64,000 nt of DNA, from NCBI GenBank assembly GCA_035041965.1, contig JAPYMA010003043.1:62001-126000 (forward strand), given 5' to 3'. This document shows positions 39,369 to 52,835 of this stretch, piece after piece. A program made the position numbers and the translations under genes. Under the pieces are notes generated by a model. That model saw only the letters and a list, made by a program, of their open reading frames with translations, ran no database searches and was not told where the DNA came from. Source of the DNA: Anisakis pegreffii. Lineage: Eukaryota > Nematoda > Chromadorea > Rhabditida > Anisakidae. Numbering within the stretch: the stretch's first letter is position 1; every line of letters begins with the position of its first letter.

Positions 39369-42300
39369 TGAAGTTTTGTGGGCATCTAAACCTCAAAGTC
39401 GTATTTTTCTCAAGGAGCAGTCAAAATAAATATGGCTTGATAGAAACATGACATGTATTTGATGTTATGGTAGTTTGTTGTGCCACTAAATTATTCATTA
39501 TGAGCAATTGCACGAGCTTATAAGCTCGCAGTTCATTGTGCATGAATGCTATTCAATTATGTAAAATTTCCACACTTTCCTCAGCAAGATTCCATGATCT
39601 ATTATCCTCGTATAGAAGAGATCTGTTGACATTCATTTGTACTGCTGCATCCATGACAACACAATCGTTGTTGAGTGAGTGAACTGCCGATGCAAAGAAT
39701 ACACCTAGTGCAAAAGCCTCTCATCATCAATCAGTGCTTTCGATTGTTTTTGTTGAGAGCAGCGCTTAAAATAGAGTGAGTTCTGGGTGGAACGGATGAA
39801 CGATCACATTTGGAATGCTTGAACGGATTCCATGAATAAAAGCTTGATTAGTGATTCAAGACTCAAGTTATGAAAGTTATTCAGTCAAGACGAGAATAAC
39901 TAGTGCGCAAACATCGAATGTCATTACGAGAGCAGCGAATACACTTACGATTAGTCACGTTTCCATCAGATTGTCAGTAGCAACAACAGCAGATATGTAT
40001 TCGTTTTTATAATTCATTCATTCACTCATTCGTTTTGAGGCCTTTGAGATAATAGAATTTCGAAGAAATAATAATCACATTATAGACACCATGTCGTGAA
40101 CATATAGTGATTAGATTAGAGACTGATTTGATGGGTTTTTTTTTTTGTTGACAGCAAATGATCAAAATGCATTAGCAGAAGGAACGGTTGAATGAATTTA
40201 TGCAGCGATTCGCTTAATGTATCACTAATGAAATGAATTCACTGTTTGTGTGAATACTACTTTATTTCAACTCATTTGGATTTTTTTCGATTGATATCCT
40301 GCATAAGTTTAGCATTTATTGCATGATCTTTGTTGATTAACTCTCAACCTCTTTTATCATTTCATCATCAAACAACAACTCCTACAACTCATAACCAGCG
40401 TGTCCTTCAGCAATCGGTGACTATCACTGTCTTCAATCTTCGACACCCGCTTCCATGCAGTCAGTGTTATTCTGGAGACTAGCACAGTACCCGTCTCCTC
40501 GGAATTCTATCTTCACTCATCCAATCTCACAGATATTCAAAACCATTTCATTCAGTCCTATTCCGCGATCGAAGAAGATGCGTGTAATATCGGTGGCGAC
40601 TGTTATTATGGCGAATTTATTTTTGGAACTCCAAATAGGTCGATCATTTTTAGTACAATAGAAAGGAAGGTGATGGATTCTTATGATTGGATTCATTATT
40701 ATGATGATGATCGTTTTAGCATTAAAATTTTTTAAATGTCATAACAACGGGCACTATAAACGATGATGGCATATATCATGTATGATCGTTTATCGAACAA
40801 GCAATTCAAACTGAAATTCAAATTCAAAAACATTTCATCTCATTAATGTTATCCAAATGGATTATATTAATGGATCTCATTGAATCATTTCATTTTTATT
40901 GCATCGTTCCGGCAGCATCCAATCGGATCGAATCGAATCGAATGCCGTTCTGCCATGGAGGATAACAACCGCCAATCAACAACCTCAAAATTGCACATTC
41001 ACTCGCTCCCCGTTTTGACTTATGCACCTTTATTATAAAGGCATGCGGTTTTGCTAGCTTTAACTCGGCAAGCAATTCACTTTTTTATTAGTCAGCGCAG
41101 ATCCCGTCCTGTCTAGAATCTCAATTCTGCAATTCTCATCTCGTTTTCTTCTGAAAATACACCAAACGAACGGCTCCTAGCTTCGTATTTATATGACAAT
41201 CCGTCGTATAACGTTCTGGATGCAAACACTAGTACCCTAGGATTAAGGCGAGATCTTTCAACAAAAAAAAAAGCGATATGAGATTGAAATTTCTTCTAAT
41301 TGCCGCAACAAACCGATAATTGCGATAATACACATAAATTTTCTGGCTCACAATCAGTTTTCTTATGCATTTGAAACAATAGGCGTTGAAAAGGGTTCGA
41401 CAGAATTAAATTATTCATCATTTAATGCTGAGTGCAAAAAGAGAAACTTGACAAATTGCTCCGATAGATCAAACCAATCTATCGTTATGATTAAATCTCT
41501 TATATTCTGAACGAACTGATAAGAAAAGCATAAGATGTTGAATTAAGGCTGATTCAGTTCGCATCAAACATGCCTGTCATAGACTAATTGTCGTAAATTT
41601 GCGACAGTTTAACTCAATTTCGACACCATTCACTCGTGAACGGGACGTGTGACACATTACGAAATGAATTTTGAAATAATTTAATTGATGTCAGCCGAAT
41701 GAAAGTCGCTAAAATTAGTTTGCTTAATGCCCGAATGAAATTCAATTAGCATCGAGCGAGCGAGCTTTTTCCCGTATTGTTTCCACGATTGCCGTCTCTG
41801 TCCCACTGAACAACATCTTAATGCACCAGTTCAGGTTCAAGTTTGTATTCGCTGGAGAGTATAAAGTATTGTGGATTGAGTGCAGTAGGACTCGTAGATT
41901 CGTGAACATCAACAAATAAACCGAACACATGATATGCAATGAATAATTTCAATCATGTAGAGCCCCACTGAACGTCTCATCATGTAAAGCCGTTGGGCAG
42001 CGGCTCGCTACAATTTTAGTCGATTCAATTTGAAAAATGAGTTCAATTTTTCCACTTTTAGTCGCTATCCACGAACGAAAAAAACCCTATTTATTTCGTC
42101 TTTTACACTATAAAATTGATTGGCATTCGTCGTCAATTTCCATGATTACCAAGCACAGAGGAGTGTTCAAAACGATATGTGCCTGTGGTGTTATTAAGTT
42201 GTTGGTGAAATTGAGTAGTTAGTTAAGTGAACGACGAGATCGTCGTGGAGGATCATTTTGTGGCAATTGGATGAGCATTGAAGAAATTTATTTCATCTCA

Positions 42301-44164
42301 TTTCTTGTAAAGGGGCTGAAAAAAGATATATTAGTTCAGTGGTTCGTTTTGATGTGGAATCAAGCAATGAAAAATGATCAAAACCAGAGAAGTGAAAAGA
42401 CGGAAATTTTTGTGCTTTGTTATATTTTCGAAAGCATTTTCAATAAATCACTTTTGCTTGAAAAGACGATAATGAACCATCGGCAACACTACGTCCGTTG
42501 CCCATTTACCTTCATTCCAATTGTGTTGCAGCGTTGATTTTGCTCATTTTGTTGTTGTTATGAATGATCGAAATGAAATGCATACATGCTGCTCTGTTTG
42601 AGATTTCACTCTATTTCGCTCATTTTGAGCACATTTCATGCAGAAGTCGAAAATGAATGAGAGGGGATTCAATAGAGATATTTGTACGTTGAGAACGATA
42701 ATTCATCAACGTTTGACGTGCGATTGATTGTGATTAATTGCTATCTATCTCTATGCTTGGCTATTCAAGCACATGCTGCGTATATTGTTTGTTTTTTTTT
42801 CACTTACTCCCGTCAAAACTAGTGCTTCAGTTCATGCATTAATAAATGCAAATGTACATATTGCTTTAGGGATTCACTATTCTCAATGTTGAGCTCGTCA
42901 ACTCCATAAGTAGAATAATCCAAATTGAGATCATGAAGAGCAATTGAGCAAGTTGACGTTTGCAGCGAATTTTGCAGTTTCTTCACAATTTCAAAATGAA
43001 ATCTTAATTTGACACTGCCCAAATGATGTTTTGCCGATTCGTTTATTATCTATTTGGAACGATGATATAGCGAAAGATTCCTCTGGATGAGAAAGCAGAG
43101 TGCTTTCGGATGCGAAACCACTGTGATTCTGCTTGAAACTACTTAAATTTGTGTTGAGTAGGTGATGATACAAATGATCATAGTGTCCTGTACGCCATTA
43201 TGTCTCGTCAGCCATCGAGGTATCAGTATCCGTTTTCCGGATTTTAACAAGAGGATTTATCCCTCAAACTTGTCTTCATGTCCATATTCTCATTATCGCT
43301 ATCTCGTTAGAGGATGAACTTTTTTGTGGAGAGAGATTCAATGAAGTGAAAACATATTCAGAATGTAATTGTTAAGTGGAGGAAATGCTTTGAGTATATG
43401 TGTATGTGTATATTGTTATGAATGTTTGTCTTCAATAGTACATAAGATCATGCATTTGTGCAAACACACACACAAACAGATGAAGCTAGAATTCACAATC
43501 GCTCCACCCAGTCGGCTTTAAGCTAAAGAAGTAACTGTGAAGCAAGAGCAGTAGTCAACGTACACGTACACGTATTAAACCATTAGGAAGTTCGTTTCAG
43601 ATGGCCGTCATTGTCCGATCATATTTATCTATTCATTCATTTATTTATATTTGAATATGTCCGTGCCTTTCACGGTCAATCCTACACTCACACTGTGATG
43701 ACATGTCCAGAGTTTGCTTGATCATGCAAACAACGTTGCCTCTATTATCCTTAAGCCATCCATTCTCTCATAAGTTTCTGCACCTTTGCCCAATTTCGTT
43801 TTAGATGGATTCGTCAATTTCATTTGAGAAGTTAGTGCTTCTTAATTGTGGTGATTGATGCTCCATTTATGAATTGTCATCGAGTGCAAACAATCGCGTT
43901 GTTCAAATGTTTGATTATTGTGTGAGATCTGTGTTCTGTGTTCTCAAATGATAACTTGCAGAAGAAGGTTCTAAAGAAGAGCTCGTTGTTATCTCCTACA
44001 AGTCCACCGGTTTTGATCTCAAACATTAATCATCGATCGATCAAATTTGAGCTATTATCATGTTAAGCACGATATTCTCATAGCCATGCATATTTGATAT
44101 ATCCAACTCTGCTCATTACCACAACTTCATTCATATGCAATAATTTATTATCGGACAAAAAGTG

Positions 44165-47100
44165 ATGCTGTCCTCAAAACGATCGGCGTTAATCACTTTA
44201 ATTGGACTCACAGCAATACTGCTTGACAAAGCAACACCTTTATCACTGAGCAATTTCACTTTTGAGGAGAAATGTAAGGCGATTCATGCGCAAGGATACG
44301 GTATTAATTTGGTTCGTTCATTTCTATTCACATGCGAAAGCATCGCGCTCTAACATCAACAATTCTGAAATCATTTCTTTTTCGCCTGAATTCACTTCAA
44401 CTCACAAAATTCTCAGTCTTGACTGCAGCACAAACAGGAAAGTAGCCTCCTTTCATGAACACATGAGATCCCTCTACTAGTGTGACCATTCAAGAAATGA
44501 AAGATGATTACTCTGGCCAGAACGCATTCTGATTTTTTACACAAATTGAGAACTGAGTGGACTTTTTGAGAGCCAGCCAGCCAAATTTACAGCCGAAAAT
44601 TGGTTAGTTAAAAACAGAGGAAGAGTATGGAAACGGAACTCACTATGAGATGAGATGGGGGAAAAAATGAGTTCAAAAGTTTGAAATTGTATTGAAATAG
44701 ACAAATACGGCAAGCAATGATCTCCCAAGTGGACTGGACTGCTTGTTCTCAGTACACTAGTGCAATGAGTCTCCTTAAATAGATGTGAGTGTCTCTTGAA
44801 ATTGCTTGATTGTCACCATTACGCATTATGTTCATGATGGTGGTGATGGTGGCCATATAACATTAGTTAATGAATATGTCAACAGCTTCATCATCACAGA
44901 ACACAACAGCTTCAAGCCAGGCTGGTACACTTCAACAAATTTCATTCGTTCGCCCTTTTTAAAAAGCAATAAAAACAAGAGAATACTAAAAACGAACAAA
45001 TATTCAATAATAGCCATACACTTCAGTGCCAAAATCGATTCCACTCGTTGAATCCACTGAAAAGGGAAAGTGCTCCACTCCATCTTCAGAAAATCCTTTT
45101 CATCCAGAAATGTCCGATGTCCTTTTGAATTGTTGATGAAAGCTTCAGTATGCCATCGTGCTAACACATTGGAATATCTGTTGAGAGATCGATCGACCTC
45201 TTTCAATCAGAGATAATTAGTAGTTAAGAATCCAAAAATAGTGTATCAGCAACTGATCGTGAGTCATTCCAATCGCCACTAATTGCCTTCAGGTATGTTG
45301 CAATAAGCAAAATAGTGTGGACTCGAATTGTCAATATCAAACACTTTGTAAAACGAAACACTGTCATTGCTATTTGACTGTACTTGATAAACTGGAATGT
45401 GCCACAAAGCCAACCAAGCAATTGTATGTATGGCAAGATCACAGTAAACCGGCCGAGCATCCTTTCCAGTGCGATAGTCCGAATTTTCCAAATCGGAATG
45501 CTGAATACAACGTGAAGATATATCATTGGGAGAAATGGTAAGCAGACCTGATATTTCATGAAACATATCGATCGCATTCTATCTCATTGATTAGCCGAAT
45601 CAACTTTGTAAAAAAGTTTTCACCGCGAGAGGACCCCTGAAATGGGACCTTGAACTTGTTGGGTATCCGCTTCTCATTGCACCAATCTTTTCGACGAGAG
45701 GTTTAGGGGGCTTTTACCAAACACAATGATATTCACTGATCTCAAATGCATGATGTTTCGCGAATGGCTAAATTGATCATTCGAAGACTTTAATCTGGGT
45801 TTTTGTATATTGCAATTGTATGTTTGAGACGAATTATGAACTGAAATAAGAGAGGAAAGGCTGGAATGAGAAATTTTAAGAAGCGATTGAATGTGCTTGG
45901 ATTTCAGGACTGGTACCGCATTATTGCACGGCTTAAGTCACTACAATGTCACCTCATTATCGTTTGCCGTCGAAAATGATCACGGCTTGGAGGATATTGG
46001 TGTGTATTAGCTGAAAATACTTTATTTCTGATTGTTTTATCGTTAATGATGTTTTTCTGTCCACAATCAGTCTCTTACTGCAATCCACAAATGAGGAAGC
46101 GATGTGTATAAATGATCGTAAGTCGAAATTCTCAACCTGCGAGATCAAATTCCCTAGTGTTATCGTTTTGCGTTTTTTTTTCAGATCTTTCCATTAATTT
46201 CCCGAATGTTCACACACTTCATATTGAACTGAAGAAATCCACTGATGGTTTCAATGGATGGACAATATTTGGACAAATGACCTCATTGAGGACGTTGAAA
46301 TTGATAAATTTCAATTTTGAATTTGGTGATTATGTAAGTGTTAGTTTAGCTGACTTAAATTCGCTTCATATCAACACTGGAATTCAGAACAAAAAACTTC
46401 AAAATGTTTTTAGCAACGATAAAAATCGGCATTGAACCGAATAGCACAAAGATGAAAGAATACTCTCTTGCTATTGTTTAAGTTAAAAATGGACTTTCAA
46501 ACTCATAATCAGTGAGATGAACGCATTTTTTGTTGAGGCTCCCCCATGGATCGAGAGTTTGCATCGTTTACACGTCGAGAACAGCACACTCAGTTATCTG
46601 CCCAAGTGGCTGCCGTTCGCTAAATCTCTCGAACGTCTCATCATAAGAGGAACGAATATTGATTCGGTCATAACAATTAGGTATTCGTCATTATCACATT
46701 GCTGCTGTTTGATGTCATTTCTCTCGCGAAACCTATATGACCTCGTTGTCTAATAAATATCATGAATTAAAGTGAAAAGTACCGCTGGGAATGGGATCTT
46801 GGAGCTTACGTTCAGGACGATATGATATTAGTTTTTTTTTATTTTTTGCATTCGTCATGTATGCAATTTGCTGGATTCGAAGTCCATTACGAAATTAGTT
46901 TCTTCGAGTCATTGCCAGCAGATCTGTTGGTGAATCTTGAAATCGCTCGCTAAACTTTCAGCACGATGCGATCGCTAGTGAGTGTGAAGTTAAGCAATAA
47001 CAAGATCAAAGATCTCGCGAGGATTTCGTTCAAATGCGATCACATGCAAGAACTCGATCTCAGCTCTAATCTGGTATGGGATTTGCTTTGTGCTATCAAG

Positions 47101-49245
47101 TGATTGTTTTCATACGGCTGAAACAGTCGTCATAACGGTGAAGATGGAGGAATTTAAATGAAGCAATCGCTCTTCAGATCGACCGATTCGCACAACATAC
47201 GTTCAGTCAATGCTCACAGTTGCGACTTCTCGATTTGAGGCGAAATCCGCTTAAAGCGCTACCGTATCGCGGACTGCAAATGACCACCAAACTGAAGTGG
47301 CTTCGATTGTCCGAAACACAAATTGATGTAAACATTTCTGGTGATTCGTTTTTTGAAAAATAAATCCGATAAATTAACTATACATCTGATGAACGTTAAT
47401 TATTCATAGTCCCAACGAATACCTTGAAGCAAATACCGGCTGGTTGCCAGCCCTTTAGGTCGGTATTTTCAAGAAAGCGATCATGTCTTATACGGAATAT
47501 TCAATTTGATCGCGAGAATTTTGATCTTTGAGGCGTTTCTTCATGGGATCAAAAGCAAATTTATTAAATGCTGATTATGTCGAATGGTACTTAATGCTAC
47601 CGATTTGAGCACCCTCTGATATTGGTGATTTCATCAGCAATAATTAAAATATTTCAGGTTCTATCAGCTGACCATCTGATTGGACTGACTTCATTAAGAA
47701 CTTTATCATTAAGTGATACTCCATCATTGAAATCCATTGAATCGTTCGCATTTCTACCTCTGAAATCGTTGAGAACACTCGAATTGGATCGTTCGAATCT
47801 GACGCAAATACCGCTAGCTGTTACACAGTGCTGTCATTTGAGCAGGTTTTCATTTGATTCTTCAATCAATCCAAGTTGTCGATTATCCGCATTGTGGCTA
47901 TGTTATTCGATCTGTTCATTATCTATCAAACTGAATTTATGGATGAGATTTAATCATATAATATGATTAAGATCAAATTAAGATCATCATAATACATGAT
48001 GCTGACTGAACAGATTAAGATGGAAACAGTAAGCTATAAGTTTGCAGTTTGCATTTATCTGGCAACTTGTTTCATCTGAAACAATCAATGCCTCCCGAGA
48101 TTGTTGGACTTCTTTCACGACTCACTTATCTGGCGTTCGATTGTAATCCGCTTTCGGAATACCCCGTTGGATTATTTCTAATTCCTTTCTCTAATCATGT
48201 TAGTTATCGCTTCGTTTATACACATCCATTTTACTCTCAACAACGCTCTGATGCTCTCAATAGATACGCACAAGCTTCTTCCAGTTGTTGAAGAGCGTTA
48301 GAACGTTCACTAAATTTCTAGCTGAATTCGACGATTCTTTTGAAATCAATATCATAATCGACACGGGTCTTTATGGGTAACAAGTTTTTTGCAAATGCAC
48401 AAAGTGGCTTTGACAAATCACTGAATTATTTGAATCTTCTCAAATGCTTGCGCGGTCTCATAGTGACGATTGCTTCAGGAGCTAATTCATCAAGTACTTG
48501 ACACACTCATAACACTCCCGTTATGGCATCGTGAGCCATGCACTCCATTCATGTGGAATATTCACTTGAGGAACAGGTATTCTCAAATCAATGACTGCTT
48601 ACCTTAATATAACCGTTCAATCTAAACAACTACCTGTTTATTTCATAGCCAATGTAAGCAGTTCATATTCCTGTCGTTCTACGCAGAAAATTGCACCGAA
48701 TCAAACAAAGTTTGCTTGAATCGCTCTCTTAATCGCTCACAATCAGTCAGAACGATTTCAGCACGCCTGAACTACGTCGAAAAGTGTCCGCATGGAATGC
48801 AGAACGTATGCGACGTGACAAGATGGAGCATTGCATGCAGATGTACGAATGGAATATGGAGAATCTGGAGCTCTATCGTGATTTGGAACGAAGCAGCGGA
48901 TGTGAGGCCAACCGTCAACTGCGTACCGTACGAGAGGCATGTCAGGATCGTCCGTCAAACGCCCGAAAATCCGTGTCCTATCGTCAAAGAAAGAACCACA
49001 AAAAACACAAGGCACATTTCGACGACAGCTCAACAACCACTCCGACCACTCAAAGTTTTCCAGGCGTTAGCTTGTCCATATCGAACAATCAGAGCAAGAC
49101 GTTGGCACTATCAATAGCCTTTAATTTAGCACTTCTGTTGGTTCTCTCTACAGTCATTCTTTATGTGACCATCAGCCACCTGACTCGTCAACGTTCTGCT
49201 CAGCACCCGTCTGAAACACAACCTCTCAAAGGAAAAGCTTTATAG
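44165..49245 (+). CDS. secreted-type leucine-rich-repeat protein with C-terminal transmembrane segment
   Basis: Exons: 44165-44311, 45293-45537, 45908-46003, 46071-46117, 46185-46333, 46538-46680, 46962-47073, 47178-47327, 47658-47845, 48048-48198, 48479-48576, 48762-49245. Phases match and the sum is 2,010 nt (669 aa). Order: signal peptide (residues ~1-26); a Cys-rich N-terminal cap ([19 protein letters not shown]...CHC...LEC); several LRRs ([85 protein letters not shown]); a juxtamembrane region with three Cys; a membrane span near residues 622-646 ([20 protein letters not shown]); and a 23-residue tail. It is probably a type I cell-surface protein for adhesion or recognition. I cannot assign an orthologue. 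Exon 1's donor (TTG|gttcgt) is the weakest junction. Confidence 0.8.
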
Positions 49246-51929
49246 ACATGGCTTTGTTCTGTTTCATGGTTGAGAAACAATCTGAGACAATCAATCCTTC
49301 ATCGAAGTCAAGTGATGAAGGAGCATGATTTGGACGAGAAACGAAATGAAGAAGTCTTCATTGAATTCTAGTGATATCCGAGGTAGTGATATTGGAATAA
49401 TTTATGATATGTGTTGTATATGTGTTGTTGATGAGAGATATTTGTTTGAATGATAGATATTTGATTGCACTCAATTGTTATCATGTGACACATGAGGAAG
49501 CAAGTTGAGTAAGTCTAAACTTTGATAATGTCAAGTCATTCTAATTTTGATCAATGTCATTTTGTGTGAATTGAATAATTTGTATAAAGTCTTGTTTTGT
49601 GTTTAATACCTTGTTATTAAATTACTTCAAAAAAAAACCCGAGCATGCACCGGAACATGCACCGCAAGAACACTGTGTAACGGTTATTAATAACATACTC
49701 TCCATTGATCCATAAGAGTATTTAATATTGCATGAAATTATCAAAACGGAGTAGGATCGCATCTCATCTTGTTCAGTAATGTTAATCTCAGAGTGATAGC
49801 TTTGATTGTTCGATGTCAAGTCATTCTAATTTTGATCTTCACAGATCAACAATTCGTATTGCTACAGAATCATGATCATCGACTTGAGACATCGGCAGAT
49901 AGGCATACTTCCGCTCTATTCAACATCTATACCATTAAAATATGGAACTTTCTTTGGTGAAGTTTTGTTCGCTCCACGATTACTTCTGATGCTTCTGGGG
50001 AAGATTCAGAACCAAAAAACAGTATCAATTCTGCAAATATCGTGCTGGTTACTAAACATCAAAATACATCAAAAAAATATTTCAGATACATCAAACATCG
50101 AAATATTTCAGTGAATTTTCTTCTGACTTACATTCTGTGATTGATTTCATAAAATTGAATTTACACTGTTATATGGAAATCTAAAAATAATAAATGAGCT
50201 GTTCATGAATCGACTGCAGTCATTATTGTAATCATTCATTTCTCAGAGAACAATCATTTAATTAATTGATTTTGTTATGTGATAGTTTAATGATTGTGAT
50301 TTGGTTTTACTTTCATCATCGCCTCTTCTTGCAATTTCCTTAATTTGTTCGTCGTCATTACAATGCGACGCCATTGTCTCAAGATGCTCGGCAGTGTTCA
50401 TTGGGTATGTTCTACGAACATAGTTTCATATGATCCTTCTTTCTCATTCATCATACTAATCGTTTCATGAAAACGTTTCGTTTTCAGATTGTCTCCATTC
50501 GTTTCAATTTTGTTTCTAATCAATTGCTTATCATCATTCATATACCAATATTATCGTTCAATCAGAACACCACTCAATGCCCATTGATAATTTCCAGTTA
50601 TCAGAATTGATGCGCTTATCACCGATTTTGAGGATATTCATTGATCGAAGTTCTATCCGTGAGCCAAAAAATCTTCGCTGAAAGCACGATGATTGACTGA
50701 AAGCACGGTTATTTCTAGCAACTTGGATTAATTATATCGTTGAGATAACGGACTGCATCAAGCGCCTTCTGTGCAGCTCTCAAGCAAATCGTTTCCATCA
50801 CTGAATGCGCGATTGATTTCAGTTTCTTTGGTGAAGTGTAATACTGTGAATGGTCAATAAATCCTTCGTCGTTTAATTCGAATCATGTGACTTTTCAACA
50901 AAAACCCTCTGACAAACACTCCACTATAGTTTAATACTAAAGCACTTTTCCGAACCACATTTAATGGCATCATCGTCGTCGTTATCAATAACAATAATAT
51001 GGTTTTTAAAAAGTGACGTTGCTCAACAAAACCAATTTGATGAAAAACCTTCACATCCTCTGAACTGGAAATACTGCTCATCATCAGCAGTAGTAGTTCG
51101 GAAAAAATCAAAAATCATTGCGCACAATTTTTGGCTGTTTTATTTGCTGATTCTTTTCAATCACACTTACTGATTCAGTCATATCAACGAACACTGGAAT
51201 TATGGTCAGTGCTTTCATGAATCCTCATTAGTGCAGTGAGCACACGATTAAAAATCTATTGACTTCGCCACCGTGTTCCTATTCGAAAATCGCACTTTCT
51301 ATCCACATTTGGAAAAATAAATGTTTTTCATTCATTCATTTATATAGGAAAATTCCATCGTTTCGTTTCAAAAATCTGCACCTTTGCTTCGATTGTATGC
51401 TCTGAGTTGGCAGGCGTGTTGTAACTGTACGATGAACTCATGACATACTGTGCGATTCGATAGATTATTTTTATTTGGGTCAATGTTCATTGTGATCTTT
51501 TCGAATTGTATTTGCAGACTGCTGTTTCGATGTGTTTTATCTCGAAAATTTTCTCATTTTCAACGAAATGTCAAACTATTGAAATGTTTATTAATGCAAA
51601 GAATTGGCATTGATGAAATGTGATTAGATATGCTTTTCAATTGTTTCTTTTCACGAATAGATATGTTCATCACGAGTTAACAGTGGGGAGGTTGAATCCA
51701 CGTCCTAGGATAATCTCGTCAAACAAAACTGGAAAGACTCACTTCAGACAATCGCTTCAGTCATCATTTTGTTTTCTAGTGACTTCCATGCTAGTGATTT
51801 GTTCATAATCGCCGAACCGCTATGAAAAATTCAATTTGTTTTCAATGTTGTTCATTTCCTGAGAAACAGTCAAATGAACAATTGTACCAATTTCATTGTG
51901 CCAATAACAATTGGTGATTGTTCAAATTT

Positions 51930-51974
51930 CATTGATAGAAATTTTGTTTTCGCAAAATACATCGGCGCCATGCT
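51930..51974. repeat. 45-bp exact direct repeat, copy 1
   Basis: Identical to 52,106-52,150; begins cattgatagaaattttgt and ends acatcggcgccatgct. The start-to-start distance is 176 bp. Confidence 0.95.
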
Positions 51975-52105
51975 GAATGAACAATTGCTTGTTAGCTATG
52001 TCATGGACAGATGATAGCCAGAGGATTACTTGAAATTCACTCATTTGTCACAAATATGGACTGGGAAAAGGTTTGCTCGAAATCGAATGTTGGTTGTTCC
52101 AATGT

Positions 52106-52150
52106 CATTGATAGAAATTTTGTTTTCGCAAAATACATCGGCGCCATGCT
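52106..52150. repeat. 45-bp exact direct repeat, copy 2
   Basis: Identical to 51,930-51,974. The sequence just upstream (aaaggtttgctcgaaatcg) resembles the dispersed element at 27,012. Confidence 0.95.
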
Positions 52151-52655
52151 CATCCAGTTTTCATTTTCATTACCAATTCAAGTTTTATGATGAGTTGATT
52201 GCGGTTGATTGATGATAAACTTTCGACTGAAATTGATACTGACAAATATGTTACTGATTATTTATTGTGACGGCAATCACTCAATTTTGTTGGATATCTA
52301 AAATGTTGGATGTCTTAAATTTTGATGAGTTGAGGGGGAAGTTTTAAACTGAACGAATGGTTTTTTTTTGGTGTCGTGTGACATTGAGAAATCAGTCGAT
52401 AGTCGTTGTTTGGTTGTCAACCGAAAATGTGCGGGCATTTGATCTGATAATAACGATTATTTTGTTGTGAAATCATCAAACCGGTTGGAAATAATATTTG
52501 AAGAAAAAAAAAGGAACAGTTGACGACTGGCAATAACTTTTTGATGATGAATCTTTTGATGTTTCATTCAAAATCGGTTGCACCAACTATGATGAATCGC
52601 TCATCTCGCCATTATCAGTTTATTTGAATTGGACACCAAAAAAAAAGCCAACTAA

Positions 52656-52835
52656 ATGGTGAACGATGAAAAATTTGAACGCAAACGGAAGAAAGTGCCT
52701 CTCATCGATCTGATGAGTTCGCACAACACTTTAGTGCACTTATCAGTTCCTCTTGAATCTTTCAAGAAGATTGGAGAATTTTATGATGTGACTATCACTC
52801 ACCTTGAGGAGTCACATCAAATCATCTGTCACTGA
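52656..52835 (+). CDS. 59-codon ORF, unknown
   Basis: Starts MVNDEKFERKRKKVPLIDLM after actaa and ends EESHQIICH. The composition is charged and plausible, but no family is recognised and there is no supporting splice structure. It may be a chance frame. Confidence 0.15.
   Translation: MVNDEKFERKRKKVPLIDLMSSHNTLVHLSVPLESFKKIGEFYDVTITHLEESHQIICH

Larger units (their letters stand above)
35929..44164. other. intergenic stretch between BLTP2 and the LRR gene
   Basis: These genes diverge, so promoters of both should lie here, but I cannot place them. Contents I can name: the duplicated segments at 36,085 and 38,481/39,193, the 113-codon ORF at 38,720, and a 55-codon open stretch at 36,748-36,915 that looks protein-like but lacks a clear acceptor or start. 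Elsewhere the sequence is AT-rich with many in-frame stops on both strands. No tRNA or other structural RNA was recognised by eye. Confidence 0.5.

Noticed and set aside
46880..46950. A leucine-rich mini-exon ([10 protein letters not shown]) in the LRR gene
   Set aside because: It would leave a 32-bp intron and a phase mismatch; direct joining of 46,680 to 46,962 restores frame.
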